Assembly (NCBI GenBank): GCA_017958365.1
Contig: JAGDCV010000047.1
Span: forward strand, 62,001 to 126,000
DNA length: 64,000 nt
DNA from: Clostridiales bacterium
Lineage (GTDB): Bacteria > Bacillota > Clostridia > Saccharofermentanales > Saccharofermentanaceae
Direction: 5' to 3'
In this document: piece by piece, positions 37,660-47,284 of the stretch
Layout: every line of letters starts with the position of its first letter
How positions within the stretch are numbered: the first letter of the stretch is position 1
Notes under the pieces: model-generated
Database searches by the model: none
What the model was told of the DNA's origin: nothing
The model's input: only the letters and a program-made list of their open reading frames with translations
Made by a program: the position numbers and the translations under genes

Positions 37660-37707
37660 GAACCGATTATAGTATAATCAATTGATCAATACACGGAGAA
37701 TTGAAAG

Positions 37708-38226
37708 ATGAAGTTTCTTGTAGTATCTGATATCCATGGTGACAGCTATTGGGCTGAACGTGTTATCAGGCTTATGCAAAGTGAGTGCGCCGACAGGCTT
37801 GTCATGTTGGGAGACATCCTTTACCACGGTCCGAGGAATGATCTTCCTGCTCATTACGAACCCAAGAGAGTAATTGAGATACTTAATGAATACAAAGATA
37901 AGATACTGGCAGTAAGAGGTAACTGTGAGGCCGAGGTCGATCAGATGGTCCTCGGATTTCCCGTTATGGCAGATTATATCTATGTCGTATCGGGAACGAC
38001 ACCGTTCTTCTTAACGCACGGCCATACTTATAATGAGGACAATCTTCCTGCACTTATCTCGGAAGGTACTGTCTTCATAAGCGGCCACACCCATATGACA
38101 AAAGACATTGTAAAAAACGGAATCAGATTCATGAATCCGGGTTCGCCTTCGATTCCCAAGGACGGCAGTAAGCCTTCCTACATCATTATCGAAGACGGAC
38201 AGGCAACACTTAAGGAATTCAACTGA
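37708..38226 (+). CDS. yfcE: YfcE/MJ0936 family metallophosphoesterase
   Basis: 172 residues with the calcineurin-like metal motifs: DIHGD (residues 8-12), GDILYHGPRND, GNCEAE (GNC-D-type motif), THGH and SGHTHM. E. coli YfcE is a Mn2+-dependent phosphodiesterase on artificial substrates; the in vivo substrate is unclear. TATAAT at 37673-37678 is a likely -10; CGGAG precedes the ATG by about 11 bases. Confidence 0.9.
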   Translation: MKFLVVSDIHGDSYWAERVIRLMQSECADRLVMLGDILYHGPRNDLPAHYEPKRVIEILNEYKDKILAVRGNCEAEVDQMVLGFPVMADYIYVVSGTTPFFLTHGHTYNEDNLPALISEGTVFISGHTHMTKDIVKNGIRFMNPGSPSIPKDGSKPSYIIIEDGQATLKEFN

Positions 38227-38240
38227 TAGCGGAGGGAGCT

Positions 38241-39719
38241 ATGGTAAAGAACGACGAGGGCATAGTAAGACTTAATCACCACATCCTTGAGCAGGTATGC
38301 AGACTTGCATGGGACGGCAATCTTGATCCCGAACATGAAGAGGAACTCGTATATAAGATCAGTCCCGGACCCAAGCCCGAATACCGCTGCTGCGTTTATA
38401 AGGAGCGTGAGATCAACCGTCAGAGGATACGTCTTGCCAAAGGTCTTTGTCCTACGGCTGAACCTGATAAGCAGCACCACAATGTAGTTCAGGTCATTAA
38501 CCCTGCATGCGACTCCTGTCCTTTGCAGTCTTATGTAGTTACCGATAACTGCAGATTCTGTCTTGGAAAGGCCTGTCTTAATTCGTGTAAGTTTGATGCG
38601 ATCTCCAAGGGTGAGCTCCGCATGAGGATCGATCCTTTCAAGTGTAAGGAGTGCGGTAAGTGCGCAAGTGCCTGCCCGTACGAAGCGATCATCCATCAGA
38701 TACGCCCGTGCAAGAGAGCGTGTCCCGTCGGTGCCATTACATACGATGAATACGGCCTTTGCCTTATCGATGAGGAGAAGTGCATACACTGCGGCCACTG
38801 CATCCACAGCTGTCCGTTCGGCGCCATCGCTTCCAAGACATATCTTGTCGACATCATCAATGCGATCCGCGACGGCAAGGAAGTATACGCCATGGCGGCT
38901 CCTGCCACTGAAGGTCAGTTTGGCGCCGACATCACAATGGGTTCCATCAGAAAGACTCTCATGGACATGGGATTCAAGGACATGGTCGAAGTCGGCTTGG
39001 GCGGTGACATGACAGCTGCTTATGAAGCTCTTGAGTGGGCTGAAGCTCTCGCCGAAGGACGCAAGATGACGACATCGTGCTGCCCTGCATTTAAGTCCAT
39101 GTTAAAAAAGCATTTCCCTGACCAGTATAAGGAGAACATGTCTCAGACCGTATCTCCCATGGTTGCCATAAGCCGCTACCTGAAGCTTTTGCATCCTGAT
39201 TGCGTAACTGTCTTCGTAGGTCCCTGCATCGCTAAGAAAGCAGAAGCAAACGATAAGTCCGTTCCCGGCACGGCTGACTATGCTATAACATACGGCGAGC
39301 TTCGTGCTCTTGTCCGTTCGAAGGACATGGAGATCAAGCCTGTTTCCGACGAGTATCAGGAAGCATCTTCCTGGGGTAAGCGATTCGCTACGAGCGGCGG
39401 CGTTGCAAATGCAGTAATGGAGGTCATGCAGGAAAGAGGCATCGACACTTCCTCCATCAAGCTCGAACGCTGCGCAGGCGGTGACGAATGTCGAAAAGCT
39501 CTGCTTCTTCTCAAGGCAGGCCGCATCGATGCTGACTTCATCGAGGGCATGATCTGTCCCGGAGGCTGCGTCGGAGGTCCGTCAAAGCATAAGACCGAAG
39601 CGGAGATCACCAAGGCCCGTAACGAGCTTCTCGATAAGGCCGATGACAGGAGAGTCCTTAATAATCTCGAGAATTATCCCATGGATAAGTTCTCCATGTT
39701 CAGGGACGGTCACATGTGA
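38241..39719 (+). CDS. [FeFe] hydrogenase-like protein (probable group B)
   Basis: 492 residues. The N-terminal half (about 90-200) carries several ferredoxin-type cysteine sets, among them CKECGKCASACPYEA and CIHCGHCIHSCPFGA, plus an unusual CRFCLGKACLNSC set. The C-terminal half has the H-cluster motifs in order: TSCCPAF (278-284), GPCIAKK (327-333) and EGMICPGGCVGGP (435-447). The GPC in place of the usual MPC, and TSCCPAF for TSCCPGW, match what I recall for the little-studied group B clade. All cluster Cys are kept. It could evolve or oxidise H2, or act as a sensor. No hydEFG maturation genes are in the window. Confidence 0.85.
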   Translation: MVKNDEGIVRLNHHILEQVCRLAWDGNLDPEHEEELVYKISPGPKPEYRCCVYKEREINRQRIRLAKGLCPTAEPDKQHHNVVQVINPACDSCPLQSYVVTDNCRFCLGKACLNSCKFDAISKGELRMRIDPFKCKECGKCASACPYEAIIHQIRPCKRACPVGAITYDEYGLCLIDEEKCIHCGHCIHSCPFGAIASKTYLVDIINAIRDGKEVYAMAAPATEGQFGADITMGSIRKTLMDMGFKDMVEVGLGGDMTAAYEALEWAEALAEGRKMTTSCCPAFKSMLKKHFPDQYKENMSQTVSPMVAISRYLKLLHPDCVTVFVGPCIAKKAEANDKSVPGTADYAITYGELRALVRSKDMEIKPVSDEYQEASSWGKRFATSGGVANAVMEVMQERGIDTSSIKLERCAGGDECRKALLLLKAGRIDADFIEGMICPGGCVGGPSKHKTEAEITKARNELLDKADDRRVLNNLENYPMDKFSMFRDGHM

Positions 39720-40489
39720 TGATAGACCGCGAACTTGTAAAAAGAGAATTCAAGGCATATGTGTCTGACTATGACATCAATGATGAGAAGATCAGACTCA
39801 AAGTCGTTCATACGTACAAGGTAGCTGAGAACTGCGAGCGCATTGCGTTAAGTATCGGTCTTCCTTCTGATGATGTTGATCTTGCATGGGTAATAGGCAT
39901 GCTTCACGACATCGGAAGATTCGAGCAGTTAAGAAGGTTCCATACTTTCATCGATCAGGACTCGATAGACCATGCAAAGTTCGGAGCAGACCTTCTGTTT
40001 AATGAGGATCTGATCTCGCGTTTTGTAACAGACACATCCTGCTATCCCGTGATCGAGAGTGCCATCCGTTTTCATAACTATTTTATCCTGCCGGATGACA
40101 TGGATGAAAGAACGCTGCTGTTTTCCAAGATAATAAGAGATGCGGATAAGACAGACATATTCAGAGTTGCAGTGGAGTTTTCCCCCGCGGTCGTTTACGA
40201 TACTACCGATGAGGAGTTAAAGGATGCTGCCATTTCGGACGAGGTGCTTAAAGCAAGTCTTGATCACATAACAGTCAACAAGGATATACGTAAGTCGCCC
40301 GTCGATTACATAGTCAGCCACATAAGTCTCGTGTACGGTCTGTACTTTCCCGTAAGCCTTAAGATCGTTAAGGAGCAGGGGTATCTTCAGCAGGCGATGA
40401 GCTACAGGAATGATAATCCCGAGACGAATGCAAGATTTAAGTTGATTTCAGATGAAGTAAACAGGTATATTGATGAGTATGGAAGTTAA
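39719..40489 (+). CDS. HD domain phosphohydrolase
   Basis: 256 residues. HD-superfamily metal ligands are visible: H in VVHTYKVAENCERI, the HD pair in GMLHDIGRFEQ, a later His in SAIRFHNYF and Asp in IRDADKTD. The substrate is probably a nucleotide. The ATG at 39719 (or GTG at 39716) overlaps the hydrogenase stop. It overlaps the following GH3 gene by 17 to 20 bases. Confidence 0.85.
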   Translation: MIDRELVKREFKAYVSDYDINDEKIRLKVVHTYKVAENCERIALSIGLPSDDVDLAWVIGMLHDIGRFEQLRRFHTFIDQDSIDHAKFGADLLFNEDLISRFVTDTSCYPVIESAIRFHNYFILPDDMDERTLLFSKIIRDADKTDIFRVAVEFSPAVVYDTTDEELKDAAISDEVLKASLDHITVNKDIRKSPVDYIVSHISLVYGLYFPVSLKIVKEQGYLQQAMSYRNDNPETNARFKLISDEVNRYIDEYGS

Positions 40490-42686
40490 GAAGAAGGTTG
40501 AAGAAATAATCTCACAGATGACCCTCGAGGAGAAGGCCGCTCAGATGATCCAGGTTCCCGTCGCAATGGTGGGCATGGAGCAGGCAAAGGAGTGGGCGAG
40601 AAGAGGAGTCGGTTCCTTCCTTCATGCTTTGGGAGATGACGCGAGAGAACTTCAGAAAGTTGCAGTTAACGAGTCGCGTCTTAAGATCCCCGTTGTATTC
40701 GGAATAGATGCGATTCACGGTCACGGTCTTAACCGTAATGCAACCATCTTTCCTTCGCAGCTTTCAATGGCATCGACCTGGGACAGAGACCTCGTTGAGA
40801 AGATAGGTCACGCGACTGCAACCGAGGTTGCGACCGACGGACTTCACTGGACATTCTCTCCTGTGCTTTGTCTGGGAAGAGATCCCAGGTGGGGAAGGAT
40901 AAGCGAGACTTTCGGTGAGGATAAATACCTTTCAGGCGAACTCGGTGCTTCGATGATAAAGGGGTATCAGGGAGATGATCTCTCGGCTGATGATTCCATA
41001 CTTGCCTGTGCCAAGCATTTCATTGCATATGGCGAGGCGACCGGTGCACGTGATGCATACGATACACAGATTACATACCGTAAGATTAAGGATGAATTCC
41101 TGCCGCCATTTAAGAAGGCGGTGGAAGCAGGATGCGCTACATTCATGACGGCTTACGGTTCCGTTGACGGTACCCCCCTTACGGCTGACCGTAAGGCATT
41201 ACATGACATATTAAGAGATGAACTCAAGTTTGACGGCTTCCTCATTACTGACTGGGATAATGTCAATGCTCTCATAAGAAGACAGAAGGTATGTGACAAC
41301 ATAGGTGATGCGTCCGCTCTTGCTGCAAAAGCGGGTAACGACATGATCATGTGTTCGACGGAATTCTATGAGGGCATCATAGAGCAGGTTAAGTCGGGTA
41401 AGGTCGATGAGGCTCAGCTTGATGAAGCCGTAAGGCATATTCTTACGATTAAGTTTAGAATGGGGCTTTTCGCAAAGCCTGATAAGAAAGGTGTGCCCGG
41501 AAGCATCGGATGCGAGGCCCACAGGGAACTGGCGCTTAAGGCTGCCCGTGAGAGCGTGACCGTACTTACCAATGACGGCGTGCTTCCCGTGCGTAAGAAG
41601 AAACTTCGCAAGGTTGTAGTCATAGGACCCAATGCTGACGACATCCGTGCCCAGTACGGAGACTGGACTTACTTTACTCACCCTGTTCCCGGAAAGTACA
41701 CAGAGCCTCAGAGGCCGTATGTGACACTTCTTGAGGGAGTCAGAAATTCGCTGGAAGGAAGCGGCATCGATGTCGAGTACTCATACGGATGCAGTGTTAA
41801 CGGAAGAAGCTACTACAAGGGGGATTACCCTGATACCGAAGCGTTCATGAAGCAGGTCTATGAGGACAACCGTCTTGATAATGACGGAACCAAGGAGATG
41901 CCTTACATCAATGAAGCTGCTTCGATCGCAAGAGGGGCTGATCTCATTATCCTTGCATTAGGTGATAACTATAACCAGATGGGTGAATATAACGACAGGG
42001 CGGAACTCAGGCTCTCAGGTATGCAGGAGGCACTCATCAGGATATTAAGCACGATGAAGATCCCGCTTATAACTGTCCTCATAACTTCGAAGCCTCTGGC
42101 TGTTCCCGAAGTTGTCAGGGACTCTGATGCCGTCATCTGCGCGTTTAACGGCGGTATGTACGGAGGCCAGGCCGTATCTGAGGTGATATTCGGTGATTTT
42201 AATCCCGAAGGAAGATTGCCGATCTCATTCCCCGTCGTTACAGGTCAGGTACCAGTTTACTATAACCAGTTACCGGGATGGCACGAGGGAAGATATGTGG
42301 ATTGCCCTGCCGAGCCTTTATTCGCATTCGGCGAAGGCCTTTCTTATACATGGTATGAATATTCTGATATTAAGTTTGATGCTGATACGAAGACTGTATC
42401 CGTTAAGGTTACCAACACCGGTAAGGTTAAGGGAGTCGAGACGGTGCAGATCTACATAGACGATGTAGTAAGTTCCGTTATGACGGCTAATAAGAATCTT
42501 GCAGGGTTTGCCAAGGTGGAACTTGCGTCAGGGGAAAGTAAAACGGTATCGATAAAACTTGATGACGATGCTTTCTCCGTTGTTTTGCCTGATGAGACAA
42601 GAGTCATTGAGCCCGGTAAGTTCATTATCATGGCAGGTCACAGTTCGAAGGATGAGGACCTCATAAGGCTTGCTGTTGAACTTTAA
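40473..42686 (+). CDS. Glycoside hydrolase family 3 beta-glucosidase-like enzyme
   Basis: 737 residues without signal peptide, so intracellular. The GH3 N-terminal barrel runs from about residue 10 to 320 (FGIDAIHGHG, FSPVLCLGRDPRWGR, CAKHFIAYG). The catalytic Asp is in GFLITDWDNV. The C-terminal sandwich follows (VVIGPNADD, DRAELRLSGMQ), and a fibronectin III-like domain closes it (VTNTGKVKGVETVQIYI). It hydrolyses beta-linked oligosaccharides imported into the cell. ATG at 40473; a TTG at 40470 is an alternative. No ABC or PTS gene is directly adjacent. Confidence 0.92.
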   Translation: MSMEVKKKVEEIISQMTLEEKAAQMIQVPVAMVGMEQAKEWARRGVGSFLHALGDDARELQKVAVNESRLKIPVVFGIDAIHGHGLNRNATIFPSQLSMASTWDRDLVEKIGHATATEVATDGLHWTFSPVLCLGRDPRWGRISETFGEDKYLSGELGASMIKGYQGDDLSADDSILACAKHFIAYGEATGARDAYDTQITYRKIKDEFLPPFKKAVEAGCATFMTAYGSVDGTPLTADRKALHDILRDELKFDGFLITDWDNVNALIRRQKVCDNIGDASALAAKAGNDMIMCSTEFYEGIIEQVKSGKVDEAQLDEAVRHILTIKFRMGLFAKPDKKGVPGSIGCEAHRELALKAARESVTVLTNDGVLPVRKKKLRKVVVIGPNADDIRAQYGDWTYFTHPVPGKYTEPQRPYVTLLEGVRNSLEGSGIDVEYSYGCSVNGRSYYKGDYPDTEAFMKQVYEDNRLDNDGTKEMPYINEAASIARGADLIILALGDNYNQMGEYNDRAELRLSGMQEALIRILSTMKIPLITVLITSKPLAVPEVVRDSDAVICAFNGGMYGGQAVSEVIFGDFNPEGRLPISFPVVTGQVPVYYNQLPGWHEGRYVDCPAEPLFAFGEGLSYTWYEYSDIKFDADTKTVSVKVTNTGKVKGVETVQIYIDDVVSSVMTANKNLAGFAKVELASGESKTVSIKLDDDAFSVVLPDETRVIEPGKFIIMAGHSSKDEDLIRLAVEL

Positions 42687-42771
42687 TAAGTCTTAATCTA
42701 TTTTTCTTTACTTTCACTATCCGTTTGGGTATATTAAATTTGCTTTATACTTATGTAGGAGGATAGAAGTT

Positions 42772-43647
42772 ATGAAGTTAAAGAGAGTTATGGCTTTGGC
42801 TCTTGCTACAGCTATGGTTGCTTCAGTAGCAGGATGTGCAAAGGTTAAGTCCATTTCAAACGACGATTTTAATTCTGCTTGCGATAAGCAGGGGGCAGAA
42901 GAGGTCGACTACGATGAAGTTGGAGATGATGAGGATCTGCTCGAGGACGGCTATTACACAGTTGTTGATGCAGATCAGATCGAAGAGATCATGAGCGATC
43001 CTTATGCATCCATGTACATGTCTCAGATTGATGTTCCGTTGGATTATGATGATATCGAGATCATGAGCCTTTTTGTCAAGGCTGAGGGTTTTGATGATCT
43101 TAGCGATATCGAAGATCCTGAGGATCTTGCTGATGCACAGTGCAATGTTGTTATCGGCATGCAGATCACACTGACAGAAGAAGATATGGTTTCTGATCTG
43201 TTTGACGGTATCGCAGATGCCCTGGACGATAACCTTGATTACGATGTAGCTGACTTCAGTAATTCTGAGTACTACACAGGCAAGAACGAGGGCTTCATTA
43301 AGATCAATGTTTCAGCACAGGATCTCGTAGCTGCTTTCCGTGAGTCTGACATTTACGGTTATCTGTCTGATATGGGTGAGGACATGGATGACCTCGAGGA
43401 CGTTCTTGATAACCTGAACGGAAGCATCTGCATTGCCATATATGCTAAGGACAATAATGTTGTAATCGTTGCAGGTTTCTGCCTCGGAGAGGAACTGTCA
43501 TTGCTCGATTCTTTCTGTTCCGATCTCGGCGTACAGAGCCCTTCAAAGGTTCCTTCAAATGCTGAGTTCTCTCAGGCTATCATTGATGCAGTTGATGATT
43601 CGCTTGGTTCTCTTATGGCTCTCAGCGCAGCATACACTGATAATTAA
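42772..43647 (+). CDS. Acidic lipoprotein, unknown function
   Basis: 291 residues with a lipoprotein signal peptide, VAGC lipobox at about residue 22. The mature part is strongly acidic (many Asp/Glu runs such as EEVDYDEVGDDEDLLEDGYY) and matches no family I know. GTAGGAGGATAG precedes the ATG, TATATT upstream may be the -10, and a terminator follows at 43671. It is a monocistronic, probably well-expressed surface protein. Confidence 0.8.
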   Translation: MKLKRVMALALATAMVASVAGCAKVKSISNDDFNSACDKQGAEEVDYDEVGDDEDLLEDGYYTVVDADQIEEIMSDPYASMYMSQIDVPLDYDDIEIMSLFVKAEGFDDLSDIEDPEDLADAQCNVVIGMQITLTEEDMVSDLFDGIADALDDNLDYDVADFSNSEYYTGKNEGFIKINVSAQDLVAAFRESDIYGYLSDMGEDMDDLEDVLDNLNGSICIAIYAKDNNVVIVAGFCLGEELSLLDSFCSDLGVQSPSKVPSNAEFSQAIIDAVDDSLGSLMALSAAYTDN

Positions 43648-43670
43648 TAACTTAAGACTATGAAGTTATG

Positions 43671-43698
43671 AAGCGGGTGAGAAATCACCCGCTTTTAT
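43671..43698 (+). terminator. Terminator after the acidic lipoprotein
   Basis: AAGCGGGTGA (43671-43680), loop GAAA, TCACCCGCTT (43685-43694), then TTATTTTG. A perfect 10-bp stem closed by a stable GAAA tetraloop. Confidence 0.92.
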
Positions 43699-43799
43699 TT
43701 TGCCTTTAATCGAAAATCTTTATAAAATGCCACACATTCAAATGATATAATGAGTAATATCAATCTTTAGAATTAACCTATATGAACGGGGGCTGTTAG

Positions 43800-45140
43800 A
43801 TGCTTAGAAGATATTTAATGAAGTTGGTTGCTTCCTTTTTGGTAGCTGCAATCGTACCGACGGCACTTCTTTTTAATCCCACAGTACGCGCTGATGAAGG
43901 CGCAGATGCTGCTGCCATCATCAATTCTGCCATCGCTTCCGGTGCTCACAGATGTAATGTTGATGCTCCGAGAACAGGTAATGTATTTATCCAGTTGATG
44001 GGTTCGTTCGATGCTACAGGCAAGCAGACCATCATTGATCAGATAAACAGCTTCAGACTTGAAGCCTGCCAGAACGGTTACCCCGATCCGAGAAACAGAG
44101 GACGCGGTCTTACCATGGCTGATTATGTCCCGATCAGGTGGTCAAGCGGTCTTGAAGAGATGGCTATGCTTCGTGCAGCAGAGGCTTCCTATACTTTGCA
44201 TCATATTAAGATCACTGGTGAGGATTGGGTAAATTCAAGTTACAGCGTGGCTTCCTTCGGTGAAGTTATCGCATGGGGCGGCGGAATCAATGCCGGTCTT
44301 TCAATGTGGTACAGCGAGAAGACTGCATGGGTAAGCGGTTCAGGTACAAATGAACACTACCAGCAGCTTATCAACCCCTCATATGCTTATTGCGCAGTAT
44401 CAGCTTTCAATAATACGGCAGTCGGTGAGTTTACATCACAGGGCGGCCTTGATGAGTCTAAGGTCAATGTTGCCCAGTACAACTCACAGCTTGCTGAGAT
44501 ACAGGCATCATTTGTTACTAACGTAGTAGTTACAAGCCCCAGCGGTTCGTTCTATATCAATCAGCCGAGCCGTGCTATCGCAGTCGGAACAATAAGCGCT
44601 GCCGGCTACAGAAAGAGACATGACTACAGCAATGTCAGGATCATTCCTTCCACATTCTGGGGTAACGACGGTAATATCCTTACCATCGACGGAGCCGGTA
44701 ATGCAACCGGTAAGGCTCCCGGAATGGTTGGCGTAAGCTGCAAGATCGGCGGAGTTACATATACTTCAAGTATCCGTGTAGTTGAAGGATCCGGAATAAG
44801 AGGATTTGCCGAGAGACTTTACTCTGTTGCGTTGAACAGAAGTCCTGATCAGGCTGGTCTTGATTACTGGTCACAGCGTCTTGCGGACAGAAATGTTACC
44901 GGAACACAGGCTGCATACGGATTCTTCTTCAGTGCAGAGTTCCAGAATGCAAATCTGTCTAACGAAGAGTTTATCCTGAGACTTTACAGGACATTCCTTA
45001 ACAGAGATCCCGATAACGGCGGTTATGCTTACTGGCTCCAGAGAATGGCAGACGGTGACTCCAGATCTGATGTATTCTACGGATTCTCAGGTTCCGCTGA
45101 GTTTGCAAGTCTGTGTGCAGCTGCAGGCATCACACCCTAA
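43800..45140 (+). CDS. Secreted CAP-like protein with Ig-like and DUF4214 domains
   Basis: 446 residues. A signal peptide (1-31, cleavage after VRA) precedes a CAP/SCP-like domain (about 75-215: QINSFRLEA, WSSGLEEMAMLRAAEASYTLHH, FGEVIAWG, WYSEKTAW, HYQQLINPSY). A bacterial Ig-like domain follows (about 240-320: PSRAIAVGTISA, GAGNATGKAPGMVGV). The C-terminus (about 335-440) has two DUF4214 repeats: FAERLYSVALNRSPDQAGLDYW and FILRLYRTFLNRDPDNGGYAYW. It is probably a cell-surface or exported adhesin. TATAAT at 43747-43752 is a likely -10. Confidence 0.83.
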   Translation: MLRRYLMKLVASFLVAAIVPTALLFNPTVRADEGADAAAIINSAIASGAHRCNVDAPRTGNVFIQLMGSFDATGKQTIIDQINSFRLEACQNGYPDPRNRGRGLTMADYVPIRWSSGLEEMAMLRAAEASYTLHHIKITGEDWVNSSYSVASFGEVIAWGGGINAGLSMWYSEKTAWVSGSGTNEHYQQLINPSYAYCAVSAFNNTAVGEFTSQGGLDESKVNVAQYNSQLAEIQASFVTNVVVTSPSGSFYINQPSRAIAVGTISAAGYRKRHDYSNVRIIPSTFWGNDGNILTIDGAGNATGKAPGMVGVSCKIGGVTYTSSIRVVEGSGIRGFAERLYSVALNRSPDQAGLDYWSQRLADRNVTGTQAAYGFFFSAEFQNANLSNEEFILRLYRTFLNRDPDNGGYAYWLQRMADGDSRSDVFYGFSGSAEFASLCAAAGITP

Positions 45141-45145
45141 GGTAA

Positions 45146-46120
45146 ATGCCGCTTCTAATAATTCAGGATGATATAACCAGGCTCGAAGTCGATGCCATCG
45201 TTAACGCCGCCAACAGTTCACTGTTAGGCGGCGGTGGCGTTGATGGCGCCATTCACCGCGCAGCAGGTCCGAAGCTTCTTGAGGAGTGCAGGACTTTAAA
45301 CGGATGCGACACGGGAGATGCCAAGATAACTTCGGGTTATGATCTTAAGGCCAAATATGTAATACATACCGTTGGACCCGTCTGGCACGGCGGTTCCATG
45401 GGGGAGAAGGAGCTTCTTACTTCCTGCTATGTGAGAAGCCTTTCCATAGCGAAGGAACGCGGATTAAGTTCAATCGCTTTCCCGATGATATCTGCGGGTG
45501 TTTACGGATATCCGTTTGATCAGGCTCTGGATGTGGCCGTAGACAGCATCGCGAACTTCCTTGATTCCTGTGAGGATGACATGACGGTATATCTTGTTAT
45601 CTTCAGCAGAAGAGACTACAGGGTAGACGGGTCTTTAATGACAGGCGTTCTTGACTATATGAAGTCAAGGTACCCTGATAACCGTGAACGTGTTATGCTT
45701 GCTACTGGCTTCAAGGCCATGAACATGTGCTTGGAATCCGATTCCGCACCTGTTGAGGATTATGTCGATTCCCGTATCGATGAGAGTTTCACGCAGATGC
45801 TCCTTCGCAAGATAGATGAGAAGGGAATGACGGATGTCGAGTGTTATAAGAAAGCTAATGTCGACAGAAAACTGTTCTCGAAGATCAGAAGCAACGTCAA
45901 TTATCATCCAAGGAAACGTACGGCGCTCGGGTTTGCAGTTGCGTTAAAGCTTTCTTTGGAAGAGACGGAAGCTTTGCTCATGAAAGCGGGATATGCGCTT
46001 TCAGATTCTAATAAGGGCGACCTTGTTGTAGAATACTTTATTACGAACGGTATCTGGGATATCAATAAGATAAACGAGGTCCTTTTCGCGATGGACCAGG
46101 AAATAATAGGAGAATACTAG
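45146..46120 (+). CDS. Macro-domain protein with C-terminal helical domain
   Basis: 324 residues. The N-terminal macro domain (about 1-170) is typical: [26 protein letters not shown], then [10 protein letters not shown] and [13 protein letters not shown]. Such domains bind ADP-ribose or hydrolyse O-acetyl-ADP-ribose or ADP-ribosyl-protein. The C-terminal 130 residues are helical and include [20 protein letters not shown] and [21 protein letters not shown], an arrangement like XRE-type helix-turn-helix proteins. It could link ADP-ribose signals to DNA or RNA binding; that is inference. It begins five bases after the CAP-like gene. Confidence 0.87.
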   Translation: MPLLIIQDDITRLEVDAIVNAANSSLLGGGGVDGAIHRAAGPKLLEECRTLNGCDTGDAKITSGYDLKAKYVIHTVGPVWHGGSMGEKELLTSCYVRSLSIAKERGLSSIAFPMISAGVYGYPFDQALDVAVDSIANFLDSCEDDMTVYLVIFSRRDYRVDGSLMTGVLDYMKSRYPDNRERVMLATGFKAMNMCLESDSAPVEDYVDSRIDESFTQMLLRKIDEKGMTDVECYKKANVDRKLFSKIRSNVNYHPRKRTALGFAVALKLSLEETEALLMKAGYALSDSNKGDLVVEYFITNGIWDINKINEVLFAMDQEIIGEY

Positions 46121-46130
46121 GAGAGAACTT

Positions 46131-47225
46131 ATGTCAAGAAGAATCAGGTTTATGGCACTAATGATGGCCTGCTCTTTCATGCTTTCTGCTTCTGCGTGTG
46201 ATAATGGCAACACAAGAACGCGCGATACAGATGACGAACAGGAAGAGACAGTCGAAGAGACCGTCGTGGAGACCTCAGCGGAAGCATCTGAAACAACAGC
46301 AGAAGAAACAAGTGATGAAGATGCTCCTTCCGCTTCTTCGGATAACGATGAGGCGTTTGAGGCTTACATGAACTTCGTTGATTCGTTCGTGGAACAGTAC
46401 GAGGGTGACGTGTATTTCAGATTCGAAAGAAACCATTCCGATGACGGTGACCGCTGGAATCTTCATGTATCGTATCCCTCTTCCGATATGACTGAAATAT
46501 ATGAATACCTTAACGGTGACATGAACTACATCGGAACACTTGACTATTATGATTCTCATGCGATGTCATACGGTTTGTTCCATGAGCTTCCCTGCATGAT
46601 CGATTTCTTTGGTGATCAGTATGGTGATTCAATCGAAGATGCTGCTGATGGAAGGTACTTCGGTAACATGGAAGCAGCTTCCGCTGACGGAACTCAGATC
46701 CTGCTTGCCATCGGTGATCCGTTCATCTTGACGGAAGAAGAGTACAATGCGTTGCAAGTCGGTGATGTTCTTGATGTTCCGGCTCTGTATACCGGTGATG
46801 AACCCGGAATAACCGTAACGGATATCGTGGAGGAGAACGGTTCCAGAAATGTAATACTCGATGAAGATGGTGAGTACTATTTCATGCATGACTCTTACAC
46901 CGGGGATTCTTCAGACTACATACTCATGACGGTAAGTGACAATCCTCTTTGGTTCAATCCCCGCATGATTATCGTTGATCTTGCAGATAACTGTGCCGTT
47001 ACTGATATCTATGAGTATCTGTTCGATGACGATGATCTCATGGATTTCAGTGTCTGGTCACCTGAACCCGGTACAAGTCCTCTTGCTTCTTCTGCTTTCT
47101 GGTTCTACGAGAATAGACATTCCGATCCTGAGGAAGTGAACGGCTGGGTGCCTATCGGAGGTCTTGTATATCCGGTTGTCATCGAGAATGGTGAAGTTAC
47201 AAGTATCAATATCGAGTGGAGATAA
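46131..47225 (+). CDS. Putative lipoprotein, unknown function
   Basis: 364 residues. The N-terminal signal ends in SASAC, a lipobox-like site with Cys at about residue 23, followed by a Glu/Thr/Ser-rich acidic linker (about 30-70). The rest is acidic and aromatic-rich, with no family recognised. AGGAGAG precedes the ATG, and the macro-domain stop is 10 bases upstream, so it may be cotranscribed. A terminator follows. Confidence 0.75.
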   Translation: MSRRIRFMALMMACSFMLSASACDNGNTRTRDTDDEQEETVEETVVETSAEASETTAEETSDEDAPSASSDNDEAFEAYMNFVDSFVEQYEGDVYFRFERNHSDDGDRWNLHVSYPSSDMTEIYEYLNGDMNYIGTLDYYDSHAMSYGLFHELPCMIDFFGDQYGDSIEDAADGRYFGNMEAASADGTQILLAIGDPFILTEEEYNALQVGDVLDVPALYTGDEPGITVTDIVEENGSRNVILDEDGEYYFMHDSYTGDSSDYILMTVSDNPLWFNPRMIIVDLADNCAVTDIYEYLFDDDDLMDFSVWSPEPGTSPLASSAFWFYENRHSDPEEVNGWVPIGGLVYPVVIENGEVTSINIEWR

Positions 47226-47232
47226 GAATTTA

Positions 47233-47265
47233 CGGGGTCCTGATTCAGGACCCCGCATCTTTTTC
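47233..47265 (+). terminator. Terminator after the lipoprotein
   Basis: CGGGGTCCTG (47233-47242) and CAGGACCCCG (47246-47255) form a 10-bp stem followed by CATCTTTTT. The minus-strand remnant described next runs into this hairpin. Confidence 0.9.
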
Positions 47266-47284
47266 CAATTGTTCGAAGCAACCG

